Source: Bifidobacterium leontopitheci
Lineage (GTDB): Bacteria > Actinomycetota > Actinomycetes > Actinomycetales > Bifidobacteriaceae
Reading direction: 5' to 3'
Assembly (NCBI RefSeq): GCF_009193355.1
Contig: NZ_WBVT01000027.1
Coordinates: 1 to 46,927 of the forward strand
DNA: 46,927 nt
How positions within the stretch are numbered: position 1 is the stretch's first letter; each line of letters starts with the position of its first letter. The translations under genes were made by a program, and so were the position numbers. Positions 1 to 11,600 of this stretch are shown piece after piece. Under the pieces are notes generated by a model, which was not told the origin of the DNA, made no database searches, and saw nothing but the letters and a program-made list of their open reading frames with translations.

Positions 1-264
1 CTCCCGCACCCCCTATGTGTGACCGCTCACACGAAAAACCGTTGCAATGACGCCGTTCCACGTACTGAGCAGCGTGTCGTATTTGTCGCATTATCGGGGG
101 TATCCTATGGCTCAGGAACGGAGACTGAAGAAGGTTCGTAGAGGAATACCTCCTGAGCATCCGGCCACATAACAACACACATAAGCAACACGGTTGTTGA
201 CGCGTCCGATGCACGGTGGTTGTGCCTGACGACGTAGTTGACGATGGGGTAACACGAGGTAGCT

Positions 265-3200
265 ATGTCCCGTTATGCACACAAAGCGGTATACCGCGCG
301 AAGGGAAATCATCTGTGGCGTACCGTTGCGGCGGCCATCGTCGCGTTGTCATGTCTGGCGGCGCCCGCGGTCGCCGCGGTTCCGGCATCGATGGTGCCAA
401 TCGCCGCCGAGACCCAGACGAAACGTCATGCGGCGGCCGCAAAGCCGACCTCGTCGCCTGCCGCCGCGACCGGCGACTCAGCTGACCACGACACAACAAG
501 TCCGACAAACCCGACCGATCCCGACACCCCCGACCTCGCGACCGTCGTCCACCCGGGCAACCGCGACATCAACACCGGCAAGGACGGCAAGGGCTACGCC
601 TTCACCACCCTGTGGGCCGACAACAACGCCGCGTCCCGTCCGAGCCCGGAGACCCTGACGAACGCCAGCGAATACCAGCTCTACTTCACCGTCGACGAAG
701 GGACCGACGAGCAGAAGGCGGTCAAATACCCGCTCACCGAAAAGGACGGTGTGACCGTCTCCGAGCAGGCGAAGAAGCTGCTGGGCATCGACCAGGCGTA
801 TTTCGACAAGTACATCGCCGTCACCTATCAGACCGCCGACGGCAAGGAGGCCAAGCGGGGCCCGGTCGAGGTGGAGCGCACCGGCGTGGGCGAGTACGAG
901 GCGTCCGTCAAGACCTCTACGCTGCCCAGCGGCGTCTGGACGTGGAACCAGTCCACCAACGACGACGGCACGCCGAAGACCGACGAGCATGGCAACCCGG
1001 TCTTCCCCGAATACAATCCGGACAATCCGGGCGCCACGTCCCCGGCAAAGCAGGTCGCCGTCCGCTGGTACATCGGCCACGCGACCGCCACGTCGCACGC
1101 CGACCTGTACCCGCAGGGCGACGGTCAGGACGCCAATCCGACATACCGAGCGGCCGACGGCGCCACGTATCCGAAGTACGTGAAGGCGTACGAGAAGGAG
1201 TGCCTGCAGCTGTTGCAGGACGTGAGCTTCAACGTGGTCGCCAAGTTCGGCGACGAGAAGCTGGACGATCCGGCGACGTGGACCAGCAACCAGACGATCA
1301 CCGTGAAGAAGAACGGTGCAGCCGACCCTGACTTCGGCACCACCGGCGACAATACGATCTCGATGGATGCGGACGATCTGCGCGAGGCCGGCTCGCTGCC
1401 GATCACGCTGCATCCGAAGGACGGCAGCGACGCCGGCTGCGCGCCCATCACCAGCCCGGCGGCCGCCAACAAGTCCACCACCAACAAAGCTACCGCCACC
1501 TGCGCCTACGACAAGGCCACCTACGGCACGATGCGCTGGCCGCAGTACCATCCCGACGGCACGCCGCTGACCTACATGCTCAGCCAGGACGAGGCGAAGA
1601 CCGGCGAGAAGGACCCGAAGACCGGCATCACCTACTACGACTACCGTCAGGTCTGGTACGACAACACCGCATCCTCGAACCACGGCTCCGACACGTCCGT
1701 GCTGTTCAACGGCGGCACGGTGACGGTCACGCACGCCGGCACGACCAGCTACGACGGCACGAAGGTCTGGCTGGACGACGACGCTTCGAAGCGTCCGGCC
1801 ACCACGTACTCCCTGTGGCGCTACAGTGCGAAGCCGGGCGCGAAGAGCACCACGGCCGCGCAGGTCACCGTCAAGGACAAGAACGACAACGACAGTTACG
1901 TCACGCTCGACATGTCCGCCGCCGAGAACCGCGAGGTGGCGTCTGGCGAGGGCATCGACCTCGGTTCGCGCCTGCGCGACAAGTACGGCGAGCGGCTCAA
2001 CGACCTGCCCAAGTACGACCAGGACGGCTACCCGTACATCTACCTGCTGCGCGAGGACGTCCCGGACGGCTACGAGCGCGTGTTCGGCGAGGTGCAGGCG
2101 GATGGCTCGGTCAGCGACACTGCGCCGAACTACTACCGTCCCAAGCGCGCCGACGGCACGACCACGTGGAGCGGCGCGAACGGCTCACGCCCGACCGCCA
2201 CGGACGGCGAGTACAACTACAACGACGTTTCGGTCTACAATGGCGGCACGGTGACGAACCGCCGCGTCGGCACGGTCACGGCCGGTATCACGAAGACGTG
2301 GAAGGCGGCCTCGTTCCAGGACCAGCTGGACGATGTGACGGTCACGTTCCAGGCGAAGCGGATTCTTAAGAAGAACGCGACATTCGACGAGAAGACGCAA
2401 CGCTGGGTGGCGAACGACGGCGCGTCGTGGCAGGATGTGCCGGAAAGCTCGCATCAGGGCGAGCCGGATGCCGAGGGCAAGTCCGAAACCATATACGACG
2501 CTGATTCCGGCGTGCGCCGCATCACCGACTGGTCGGCGGAACGGCTGACGCAGAGCCTTGAGGGCACGTTCCCCAAGTATGACGCGCACGGCGACGAGTA
2601 CGTGTACCAGTGGGTCGAGAGCGGCGTGAGCAAGCCCGGCCAGACGGTCGACTTCCAGCCGAATGCCGAGTCGCTGGGCGGCACGTTCCAGCTGACGCTC
2701 AAGAACTCCTCCGGCCAGCCGACCGTGCTGGACTTCACCGGCAGTTGGGATGCGAAGGACAGGCGCATCGTCAACGAGTACACGGGCGTGACGCGAGCGC
2801 AGATCGACAAGTTCTGGTGCGTGACCGCGGCCGGAGACGGCGACTGCGGCGACCCGGCGGACGGCGGCTCCGGCTGGACGCAGGACGCGCAGCCGTACGG
2901 CAAGGCGACCTCGATCACCGTGGAGCTGCTGCAGGGCGACACGAGCGTCGGCGAGTTCACACTCGACGGCGTGGCCGACGGCAAGGACACGACGTTCCGC
3001 ATCAAGGGCGCCGACCATGATTCGACAGCCCGTGAGACGAGCCCGTGGCACATGGAGTTCTCGAACCTGCCTGAGTATGATGCGGACGGCCGCCGTTACA
3101 CGTATCTGGTGCTGGAGAAGCCGGTCGACGGGTTCACGGTGAGCCGCGTGGTCGACGAGAAGGCCAACACGACGAAGATCTACAACACGCCGATTACCGG

Positions 3201-6200
3201 CGGCGAGATCAACGACGTCCCCATTACCAAGGAGTGGATCGACGACGGCGACGCCGCCTCCCGCAAGCCGGTGAAGGTGAAGCTGCTGGCGAACGTGGAC
3301 GTCAGCGACGCGAACGGCACGGTCAGGTATCCGGCCGGCACGCAGATCGGTGGCGACATCGAGCTTAACCAGGGCAACTCGTGGTTCACGAAGCGTCGGC
3401 TTGACGTCGGCCACGTGCGTGAGGCGGACGGCACGGTCCGCAAGCTCGACTGGAGGACCGACCTGCGGCTTGAGGAGGTCGGCACCGACGATTACGAGAT
3501 GATCGCCAAGGACGACCCGCGTCTCGCCGAATCGCCGTACAGCGTGCTCAGGCTCAACTGGAACGACGACAATCCGCGGCTCGTGGCCAAGCATATCGGC
3601 GCGGACGTGAGCGACGACTTCGCCTATGAGGTGACATACGGCATCAACAAGGCGAAGAGCGCGCTGCAGGTGACGAACCGGCGTATCGGCCAGGTGTCCA
3701 TCGAGATCGACAAGACGTGGAACGACGCTGGCATCCCCGACGCCGATAAGGCGAAACGCCCGGCCGCGAACTTCATCGTGAAGGCCGGCAACAAGGCGGT
3801 CACGTTCGGCACGGACGCGGCAGGCAACGTCACGCAGACCGTGACCGGCGGCGACGTGCCGTACACGCTGAACCTGTACAAGGACGCGGACGCCGAAGGG
3901 TCGGATTATGTCAAGCTCAACGTGAACGACGGCTCGGTGCGGGTCGTCGACACGCAGACGCTCGAGTTCACGGTCGACGTGAGCCAGGACGAGTCCTGGT
4001 ATGACGTCTTCGGGCTCACCAAATACGACGAGACCGGCATGGTCGTGCCGTACAGCGTGTCCGAAGCGTGGGACGGCGACTGCAAGACGGACGGCTCAAG
4101 CTCCGCAGGCTCGGCCGGCGACGCGAACCCGGTGGTCTGCGGCGAGTACACGCGCTCCCAGACCGCGTACGACGAGCAGTACCTCTCCGACTGGCATTTC
4201 GACGACCGTCTCAACATCTCGTTCGCCAACACGCGCACCGGCGTCAAGGACGTCACCTTCCACACGCACTGGTTCGACGCCTATGTCAAGGAGGAGCTCA
4301 ACCAGCGCATCGATGTGTATCTCACGCTCTACCGTGCCGTGTACGCGTACGACCGGATCACCGGCGAGCTGAAGACCGACCCCGCCACCGGCCAGCCGGT
4401 CATCGACCATCTTGAGCCGGTCGGCGAGTACGAGGACTACCGCTGGACCCCGGAGACGCTGGGCGGTGACTCCACCGATCCGAACTACGAGCGTCAGGCG
4501 ACGATCCGCAACCTGCCGAAGTACGACGAGCACGGCAAGGAGATTGTCTACTTCGCCTCCGCGCGCACGTCCGTTTCCGGCGATGCGGTGAACAACCTCG
4601 ACTACCTGCCGCACAACATCACCGAAGAGTACTTCGACAAGTCCGCCAGCAGCGCCGAAGTCAAGCAGATCACCGGCGACCAGGCCAAGCAGTGGGTCGG
4701 TACGGACGCGCAGACCGGCACCGGCGGCGACCGCGGTTTCGCGATCCGCGAGGACGGCACGTTCAACTTCCACATCTCCAGCGGCATCACCGGCCGCGGC
4801 ACGAAGCTGTGGACGAACGTGCCCGGCAACGTGGACCAGGCCGACCTTCCGGCCATCTCGGTCTACGCGCAGCGCCGGCTCGCCCCGGTCACGTACGTGA
4901 ACGACCAGTGGACGGCCGACGCGAAGACCGCGTGGAACGGGCTGACCATCACCGCGGCCGACGGCGACGGCGGAGCGAACGGCGCCGCGGGTGGTGCCGG
5001 ATACCACGTTCGCAGCTACGTTGACGTGAGCGGCGGCGAGGCGGCCGGCAAGTCGGTCGCCGACGGCACGACGGCCGTGGCCTGGACTCGTGACATCCAC
5101 AAGGTCTCCGACAATGCGTACGTCTACACGCTGTACACTTACGGCGACAACGCGTATCAGGAGTCCGCGCCGGCTGCTTCCGCCAACGACCTGCCGCGCT
5201 ACGACGAGTACGGCAGACGTTACGAGTACCGCACGCGCGAGGTCATGGACGGGCTCATCAGGCCTGGCAGCGGCACGGCGGATACGTCGCTCCCCGGCGG
5301 CTTCGACGTGAGCGACATCCTGTCCGGCGGCGCGTCCGCCGTCTCGCCTGAGGACGCTGTTCGCAAGGTGTACAAGGTCAACCACGGCGAGACCGGCTCG
5401 TTCGCGCTGGAGAACGTCTACAACCCCGACAAGGGCGAGCTGACCGTGCGCAAGTCGTTCGACGGCGTCAACCGCGCCGACGGCGACAAGTATCCGGACG
5501 TCACGTTCGAGCTGTGGCGGTACTACTACGGCAAGGATCCGGCGACCGGCGCGTTCACGCTCAAACGAGACGCCGCGCTCGTCACCACGAAGACGGTCGA
5601 CGGCAAGACGTTCGCGGCAGGCGGCGACGATGTCGCCGGCAGTGCGGGCGTGACGTTCGCCGACCTGCCGATCTACGCGCCGAACGGCCGCAAGTGGCTC
5701 TACTACGTGCGCGAGGTCGCCCCCGAGCACGGCTACGCCTGCCAGGTGACGGTCGGCGGCGGCGCGGCAGGCGCCTCGGTGCGTGCGGACGGCACGGGCA
5801 CGACGGCGCTGTGCGGCGACGAGCAGGCGGCCGTGGAGCTGACGTCCGCGGCGACGCAGGTGACCGCGGCGGCCGGGCTCGGCTCGGACGGTGCAAACGG
5901 TAGCGCGGCGGCTCGCCGGTTCCGCCCGGCCGCCGTACTGCAGACCGGTGCGGCCGACCTGTCCGTGGGCAACACGTATGGGCCGGATCAGCTGAATCTG
6001 GCCGTCACCAAGACGTGGGTGGACAGCTTCAACGGATTCGACACGCGGCCGACCGCCGCCAAGTTCCTGAAGGGGCTGACGGTGGAACGCCGGTCCACGA
6101 CGGGCAGTGCGCAGACGGAGAAGGTCACGCTGCAGACCGGCGACGCGACCGCGGCGAACTATGCGACGGTGACCGACGACGGTGCTGTAGAGAAAACGGA

Positions 6201-8364
6201 TACCGAGCAGGCGTGGGTCATCCATATCCATAATGTGGAACGCTGGGCGCCGGACGGCAGCGCATGGCAGTACGTGCTCACCGAGACCATGCCGGACGGC
6301 TACGGCAACAGCAGGGGCGACGAGACCGTCACCGTGCCGGTGCCGGACGACATCGCGACCGTGCCGACCGTCGAGTTCAGCGGCTGGCGCAACACGTTCA
6401 AGGGCAAGGTCAGCGTGCACAAGGTGTGGGCGGACGGCGACGACCAGTATGGGCTGCGGCCGACGGCCGTGCGCGTGATGCTGCAGGCGAAGGTCGACGG
6501 GCAGACGGCGTGGAACAACGCGCATACGGCGATTCGTGCATGGCTGGAGTCCAATGGCTACAGCAGCAGCGAAGTCACCGAAGACGTGATGAAGCACATG
6601 GAACATCTGTCAGGCACGGGCGGCGCGTACAGCAACCTGAATGTGGGCAACTCCTGGACGCAGGTCTGGTGGGATCTGCCGCTGTTCATCCGCTCGAAGG
6701 ACGGCGCGACGACGAAGACCGTCTCGTACCGGGTCGTCGAGGTCGGCATCGGCGAGAACAGCAAGGAAGACTATCAGACGCTGCCGGAGGTCACCGGCGA
6801 TGACCTGGCGAACGCCCACAGCGGCGTCCTGCCGTACACGCCGAGCTACGAAATCAAGTCCGAGGCCAGCGGATCCTACAGCCAGACCACCGAGACCATC
6901 ACCAACACGCTGGTTCCGGTGACGATCTACGGCAGCAAGACGTGGGAGGACAACGACAACCAAGGCAAGACGCGACCCGGCACATCCGACGCGTCCGACA
7001 CTTGGACCGCCACGTTCCGCCTGCAGCGCAGGATCGGCGACGGCGACTGGCAGTGGGTCGTCAAGCCGGGCAACCCCGCCGCGGCCAGCGGCTTCGACGC
7101 TTCCGTGGCCGTCGCGACCATCACCGGCACCAAGGATTCCGCGGCGAAGACGTTCGACCATCTGCCGAAGACCGACACGGCCGGCAAGGCATATACGTAC
7201 CGTCTCGTCGAGGAAGTGCCGAGCCGGTATGTGGTGACCGACGGCACGCTCGTCGAGACCGGGACCGGCGACCATGCCGGCCGCCAGCTGGTCACCGTCG
7301 CCGGCGACGCCATGGATCAGGCCAAGCCGCAGGCGTTCACGAACAAGCTGAGCACGGTCGACGTGTGGGCGGTCAAGGAATGGATGCATCACGGCGTCGG
7401 CATCGCGCCGAAGTTCGGCGATCTGGTCGACGCCGATCCGAACGAACCCGGTCTGCAGCTCGATCCGTCCGTAGTCGCGTTCGTGCTTCAGCGTCGCGAG
7501 AAGTGCGAGCCGAAGGGATGCGTCCCCGCGGCGTGGCAGAACGTCACCAAAGCGGACGGCAGTGCGCTGCTGCCGACCGTCACCGAGATTGTGCTGAACG
7601 AAGAGATGGCCAAATATATGTCCCAGTGGAAGCTGTCGTATGGCGATCTTCCGGCGAAATCCGCGGGCGGCGCGACCTACGAGTACCGCATCGTCGAAAC
7701 GTCCGGCAAGAACGGCTTCGTGACGTTGTACGGAAGCAACGGTAGAGACACCGAGCCGGGCGTGGCGACGTCTGACGGGAACGGCGGTCTGAGGTCCCCG
7801 ACGATCTTCAACAAGGCCACCATGTTGCAGATCCTCAAGGAGGACGTCGAGACCGGCGACCGGCTTGCCGGCGCGGAGTTCACCATCCAGCCGAAGCCGA
7901 CGCCGGAAGGCACGCCCGACGAGGAACGCAACATGTTCGCCGACGGCAGCGATAGCCCGAAGACCCTCGTCACCGACGAGGACGGGTACGCAGGTCTCAC
8001 GGGACTGCTGGTCGTCGGCAAGACGTACCAGATAACCGAGGTGAAGGCGCCCGGCGGGTATGCCAAGCTCACGGGCACCATCGACATCACGCCGAACGCC
8101 AACGGCAATTTCACGATCGATGACAACACCGCGAAGGATGAGAACGGGGAGTCGTTGGTCGAAATCGAAGGAAATGTAGACCGCGATGCCGTGGTGGATG
8201 TCTTCGTCGAGAACCAGAAGGCCGATACGGTCGCCGCCATACCGATGACCGGTGGACGGCCGGCCGGCGACTGGCTGGTCGCGGGCGGCGTGCTCGCGGC
8301 GCTCGCTGCGGTCGGCGTGATGGCTACGTATGTGCTGCGTCGCAGGAAGGGGCTGACGGCATGA
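265..8364 (+). CDS. Giant Cna_B-repeat surface protein, sortase-anchored (probable pilus tip or adhesin)
   Basis: A 2,699-residue secreted wall protein. The N-terminus has a basic stretch and a hydrophobic signal sequence (about residues 18-38, TVAAAIVALSCLAAPAVAA). The body is a string of roughly 13 Cna_B-like beta-sandwich domains, each opening with a variant of K-x-W-x-D...RP (for example KTWVDSFNGFDTRP, KVWADGDDQYGLRP) and closing with a Y-D-x-x-G...Y-x-Y-x-V-x-E segment. A SpaA-like domain (ILKEDVETGDRLAGAEFTI) comes last. The C-terminus has the sorting signal IPMTG, a hydrophobic helix and an RRRKGLTA tail. Such domains often self-crosslink by Lys-Asn isopeptide bonds, which suits a stalk or tip adhesin. 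The ATG is preceded by GAGG at good spacing. The next two genes are also pilin-like, so this is probably the large minor pilin, although a free-standing adhesin is possible. The length is extreme for the family. Confidence 0.9.
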   Translation: MSRYAHKAVYRAKGNHLWRTVAAAIVALSCLAAPAVAAVPASMVPIAAETQTKRHAAAAKPTSSPAAATGDSADHDTTSPTNPTDPDTPDLATVVHPGNRDINTGKDGKGYAFTTLWADNNAASRPSPETLTNASEYQLYFTVDEGTDEQKAVKYPLTEKDGVTVSEQAKKLLGIDQAYFDKYIAVTYQTADGKEAKRGPVEVERTGVGEYEASVKTSTLPSGVWTWNQSTNDDGTPKTDEHGNPVFPEYNPDNPGATSPAKQVAVRWYIGHATATSHADLYPQGDGQDANPTYRAADGATYPKYVKAYEKECLQLLQDVSFNVVAKFGDEKLDDPATWTSNQTITVKKNGAADPDFGTTGDNTISMDADDLREAGSLPITLHPKDGSDAGCAPITSPAAANKSTTNKATATCAYDKATYGTMRWPQYHPDGTPLTYMLSQDEAKTGEKDPKTGITYYDYRQVWYDNTASSNHGSDTSVLFNGGTVTVTHAGTTSYDGTKVWLDDDASKRPATTYSLWRYSAKPGAKSTTAAQVTVKDKNDNDSYVTLDMSAAENREVASGEGIDLGSRLRDKYGERLNDLPKYDQDGYPYIYLLREDVPDGYERVFGEVQADGSVSDTAPNYYRPKRADGTTTWSGANGSRPTATDGEYNYNDVSVYNGGTVTNRRVGTVTAGITKTWKAASFQDQLDDVTVTFQAKRILKKNATFDEKTQRWVANDGASWQDVPESSHQGEPDAEGKSETIYDADSGVRRITDWSAERLTQSLEGTFPKYDAHGDEYVYQWVESGVSKPGQTVDFQPNAESLGGTFQLTLKNSSGQPTVLDFTGSWDAKDRRIVNEYTGVTRAQIDKFWCVTAAGDGDCGDPADGGSGWTQDAQPYGKATSITVELLQGDTSVGEFTLDGVADGKDTTFRIKGADHDSTARETSPWHMEFSNLPEYDADGRRYTYLVLEKPVDGFTVSRVVDEKANTTKIYNTPITGGEINDVPITKEWIDDGDAASRKPVKVKLLANVDVSDANGTVRYPAGTQIGGDIELNQGNSWFTKRRLDVGHVREADGTVRKLDWRTDLRLEEVGTDDYEMIAKDDPRLAESPYSVLRLNWNDDNPRLVAKHIGADVSDDFAYEVTYGINKAKSALQVTNRRIGQVSIEIDKTWNDAGIPDADKAKRPAANFIVKAGNKAVTFGTDAAGNVTQTVTGGDVPYTLNLYKDADAEGSDYVKLNVNDGSVRVVDTQTLEFTVDVSQDESWYDVFGLTKYDETGMVVPYSVSEAWDGDCKTDGSSSAGSAGDANPVVCGEYTRSQTAYDEQYLSDWHFDDRLNISFANTRTGVKDVTFHTHWFDAYVKEELNQRIDVYLTLYRAVYAYDRITGELKTDPATGQPVIDHLEPVGEYEDYRWTPETLGGDSTDPNYERQATIRNLPKYDEHGKEIVYFASARTSVSGDAVNNLDYLPHNITEEYFDKSASSAEVKQITGDQAKQWVGTDAQTGTGGDRGFAIREDGTFNFHISSGITGRGTKLWTNVPGNVDQADLPAISVYAQRRLAPVTYVNDQWTADAKTAWNGLTITAADGDGGANGAAGGAGYHVRSYVDVSGGEAAGKSVADGTTAVAWTRDIHKVSDNAYVYTLYTYGDNAYQESAPAASANDLPRYDEYGRRYEYRTREVMDGLIRPGSGTADTSLPGGFDVSDILSGGASAVSPEDAVRKVYKVNHGETGSFALENVYNPDKGELTVRKSFDGVNRADGDKYPDVTFELWRYYYGKDPATGAFTLKRDAALVTTKTVDGKTFAAGGDDVAGSAGVTFADLPIYAPNGRKWLYYVREVAPEHGYACQVTVGGGAAGASVRADGTGTTALCGDEQAAVELTSAATQVTAAAGLGSDGANGSAAARRFRPAAVLQTGAADLSVGNTYGPDQLNLAVTKTWVDSFNGFDTRPTAAKFLKGLTVERRSTTGSAQTEKVTLQTGDATAANYATVTDDGAVEKTDTEQAWVIHIHNVERWAPDGSAWQYVLTETMPDGYGNSRGDETVTVPVPDDIATVPTVEFSGWRNTFKGKVSVHKVWADGDDQYGLRPTAVRVMLQAKVDGQTAWNNAHTAIRAWLESNGYSSSEVTEDVMKHMEHLSGTGGAYSNLNVGNSWTQVWWDLPLFIRSKDGATTKTVSYRVVEVGIGENSKEDYQTLPEVTGDDLANAHSGVLPYTPSYEIKSEASGSYSQTTETITNTLVPVTIYGSKTWEDNDNQGKTRPGTSDASDTWTATFRLQRRIGDGDWQWVVKPGNPAAASGFDASVAVATITGTKDSAAKTFDHLPKTDTAGKAYTYRLVEEVPSRYVVTDGTLVETGTGDHAGRQLVTVAGDAMDQAKPQAFTNKLSTVDVWAVKEWMHHGVGIAPKFGDLVDADPNEPGLQLDPSVVAFVLQRREKCEPKGCVPAAWQNVTKADGSALLPTVTEIVLNEEMAKYMSQWKLSYGDLPAKSAGGATYEYRIVETSGKNGFVTLYGSNGRDTEPGVATSDGNGGLRSPTIFNKATMLQILKEDVETGDRLAGAEFTIQPKPTPEGTPDEERNMFADGSDSPKTLVTDEDGYAGLTGLLVVGKTYQITEVKAPGGYAKLTGTIDITPNANGNFTIDDNTAKDENGESLVEIEGNVDRDAVVDVFVENQKADTVAAIPMTGGRPAGDWLVAGGVLAALAAVGVMATYVLRRRKGLTA

Positions 8365-8505
8365 TTCGGCTTCGGGGATGCTCTGGTCGAGGCGCTGCGC
8401 GCGCGGTGGCGGCGGGTGCGCCGTCGCTGTCGTGCGCGCGTCTCGCCGGGGCGCGCCCGGGGCTGTTCGGGGGTGTTGCGGCCGTCGCGACACGCCGAAA
8501 CGCGG

Positions 8506-8542
8506 CATGTTTCCAAAATTTCGCACATTGTTGCGAAACATG
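8506..8542. repeat. Hairpin in the leader between the first two surface genes
   Basis: CATGTTTC (8506-8513) pairs with GAAACATG (8535-8542), and TTTCGCA/TGCGAAA forms an alternative inner pairing. It lies in the 328-base gap before the second pilin-type gene, upstream of a promoter-like sequence. No T-run follows it, so it could be an operator or a weak terminator. The rest of the gap (8365-8500) is very GC-rich and shows no convincing gene. Confidence 0.45.
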
Positions 8543-8598
8543 TCATTCTAAGCGGTTTTGGCCGGTGGGCCAGCGAGGGGAGGATGGTTCCTGTATCG

Positions 8599-8626
8599 TT
8601 GCAATGTCAGCGTTTTTCGGTATATT
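8599..8626 (+). promoter_or_regulatory. Candidate sigma-70-type promoter for the second surface gene
   Basis: TTGCAA (8599-8604) and TATATT (8621-8626) are separated by 16 bases and lie about 67 bases before the ATG at 8693. This is one of the clearest -35/-10 pairs in the window. It suggests that the second gene can be transcribed independently of the giant first gene. Confidence 0.5.
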
Positions 8627-8692
8627 GCTGTGCCATAAGTTGTTGAGGAAACCCGTGTGTGGGATTTGCGGGGTTCCGGATGGAGAACAGAG

Positions 8693-11600
8693 ATGCGCAG
8701 CACTGTACGCAGAGGCGTTTACGCAGTCATATCCTCATTGGCGGCGATCGCTATGGTAGGGACGATCACCGGCGTTGCGGGCGCCGAAACGGGTGCCGAA
8801 ATCACGGCCGGAAACAATGCTGAAACGATTCAGGGCGGTGCGGGTGTACAATCCGCGGCCACTGGTGTCGTCAGTCCGTCGGCGGCCGGCGGCAACAGCG
8901 CGTCTGTAACCGCTTCTAACGGTGGTTCCAGCAGCGAAACGACCACATCGGATGGCAACGTAGTTGACAACGGTGCGAACTCTGATACCTCGACTTCCGG
9001 CAATGCGGACAGTGGCGCCGCGGGCACGCAGAACGGCGCGGCTTCCGACAAGGCCACGACCGGCTCCACCGGCGACGCCGCCCAGCAGCCCGCCGCCGAA
9101 GCGGATGACGTGGCGACGGCATTCGTGAACGCGCTGCAGTCCGACTGCGACGCTGGCACGACCGAACGTGTCATCACCGTCACCACCGACATCACGGTGA
9201 CGACCACCGGCATCAAACCGAAGTGCAACATCACCCTCGTCTCCGACGGCAAGGATCACACGATTATATGGGGCGGCAAAGGCTCGGTCCTCCAGCCGCA
9301 GAACGGCAAGACCTTCACCATCGGCCGCGTAGGTGACGATGCCGCCAACAAGCTCACTTTCACCAACAAAGGTGCCTCCACCAACCCGCTGTTCCACAAT
9401 TACGGCACGCTGACCATCAACGGCGGCACCTTCAAGGACAGCACTTCCGCACGTGGCACAATCGTTTTCAACGATGGCACGCTGACCATCACCGGAGGCA
9501 CTTTCACCGATAACAAGTCTCTTGATGCTGGCGATGCTTCCGGCGGCGCTGTCCTGTACCAACAGTCAGGTTCGACCACCATCACCGGTGGTACGTTCAC
9601 CAACAATGCGCAGACATTCACGGCACAGTGCGCTGATGCGTCCGGAGTGCCCACCCCGGATGGCAGAAAAGATGCTGACGGTCATCCGACCTCGAACCCT
9701 TGCCGTAGACAGAACAGCGGCGGCGGTGCCATCCACACCGAGGGCGGTAGCCTGATTATCCAAGGCAATGTGCTGTTTAAGGGTAACTATTCCAAGGCAT
9801 ATGGTTGGGGTGATGGCGGTGGCGCCATCTTCGCCAAGGGCGAGTTGCGCGTGCAGAATGATGCCAAGGGCAACAAGCCGCAGTTCATCGGCAACTGGTC
9901 GGGTATCACTGACCAGCAGTTCGTTGACGGCAAGGTGCCGGTCGGCGGTGCAGTCGGTGCCATCTTCCTGCAAGGCGGTAGCACCGGCTATTTCATGGGT
10001 GGCAAGTTCACTGACAATAGCTCCGGTTATCTCGGCGGTGGTATCTACACCGAAGACAACACCACGTCATGGGTAAGCAAGGCAGTTGCCACTGACAACA
10101 CGGCCGGTCATTTCGGTGGCGGTCTGTGGCTGTGCCCATCAGGCTTCGGTGACGCGTCAAAGGGCGGCAACATCGCGTTGTTCGACAATTCGGTCAATAA
10201 GGACATCGATGTGAACACGCTGAACTACACGCCGTTTGTCGGAACGACCGAAAACCAGACTGACGGAAAGGGCGGCACTGTCACCTATGCCGCGGATCAA
10301 GTGGATGGTGTCGAGGCCGGCGCCGATTTGGCGATGATGAACCCGGCTTGGAAGAACCTTGATAAGAACCGCACGTTCGTCCTCATGGACACATGGTTCA
10401 CCGACCGCACTCAATCCGCCGTCGACTGGTACGAGGACGGTACTCCGGTGCGTGAAGCCAGCGGTTTCGCCGATTGGTATCAGTCGGTGAAGAATGACTG
10501 GGTCATTGACGGCTCCAATCTTGCCGTCACCAAGACGAACGGCCGCTACGTTACGAAAGCCACGAACGGTGCCATCACCACCAAGATCCATGTGGACCTC
10601 GGCGTGGATGATGAGACCGACCATGATGCGCACTCGCGCACTCTTGAGCTTTCCAAAGATGCGGCCTCTTCCCCCATCTACACGACCGGCGTAGCCCTGA
10701 CTTCCGTGGTCCGTGGTACCGAGGCCGAGCAGGCGAAGGCGAAGGCTGACGCGATGGATAGCGCCGTGCTCGTCATGACCGGTAACAAGGCCCGCCTTTC
10801 CGGCGGCGCGTTCGGCACCAACGGCAACGTGAAGTTCTCCACCCCGTACACCGCGTCGTGGAGCAAGGTGGATGCGAACGACCCGAACAAGCTGCTCTCC
10901 GGCTCCGAATGGGAGCTCACCACGACGAGCGGCGGCCCCTACAGCCCGGAGTTCTACCCGACCTACTGCACGGCCGGTGAGGACTGGAACGCCGGCACCT
11001 GCTGGAAGAAGACGGTCAACGGCAACGTGACCAGCGTGTCCGCCATCATCAAGGACAACACCGGCAGCGGCGCGTACGTCGGCTTCGACAACAATCCGAA
11101 TGGCGGCGAGTTCGACATCAACAACCTCGCCAACGGCACCTACACGTTGACCGAAATCAAGGCGCCGACCGGCTACGAGGCCATAGCCGGCAAGACGTAC
11201 ACGTTCACCGTGAACGATCATCAGGCCACGTGGGACAACGGCTCCGAAGTCGACAAGCACATCGGGAACACGCCGCTCGCCGGCGTCTCCTGGAACAAGC
11301 AGGACGCCGACACCGGCAAACCCGTCGCCGGCTCCGGCTGGACCATCACCAAGCTCGACGTGAAAGGCAACGAGATTGCCGACACCGCGCGCACTGTCAC
11401 CGACTGCGCCGACACCGATACCGTCACCTGCGCAAAGGGAACGAACGACGAGACGGCCAAGACCTATGCCGATCTCGACGGCACGGCTGGCCAGATTCGA
11501 GTCGAAGGCCTCGCGGCCGGCGCCTACAAGCTGGTCGAGACCACGGTCCCGAACGGCTACTGGCGCCCGTCCAGCGGAATGTACTACACGTTCACCATTG

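Noticed and set aside
4096..6606. 836-residue minus-strand frame within the giant adhesin
   Set aside because: Antisense artefact of GC-biased codons. The plus-strand frame continues unbroken with Cna_B domains across the whole interval.
8361..8759. 132-residue ORF starting at the ATGA overlap with the giant adhesin stop
   Set aside because: It runs through a hairpin, a good promoter and the start of the next gene in another frame, and its composition is arbitrary. It is probably chance.
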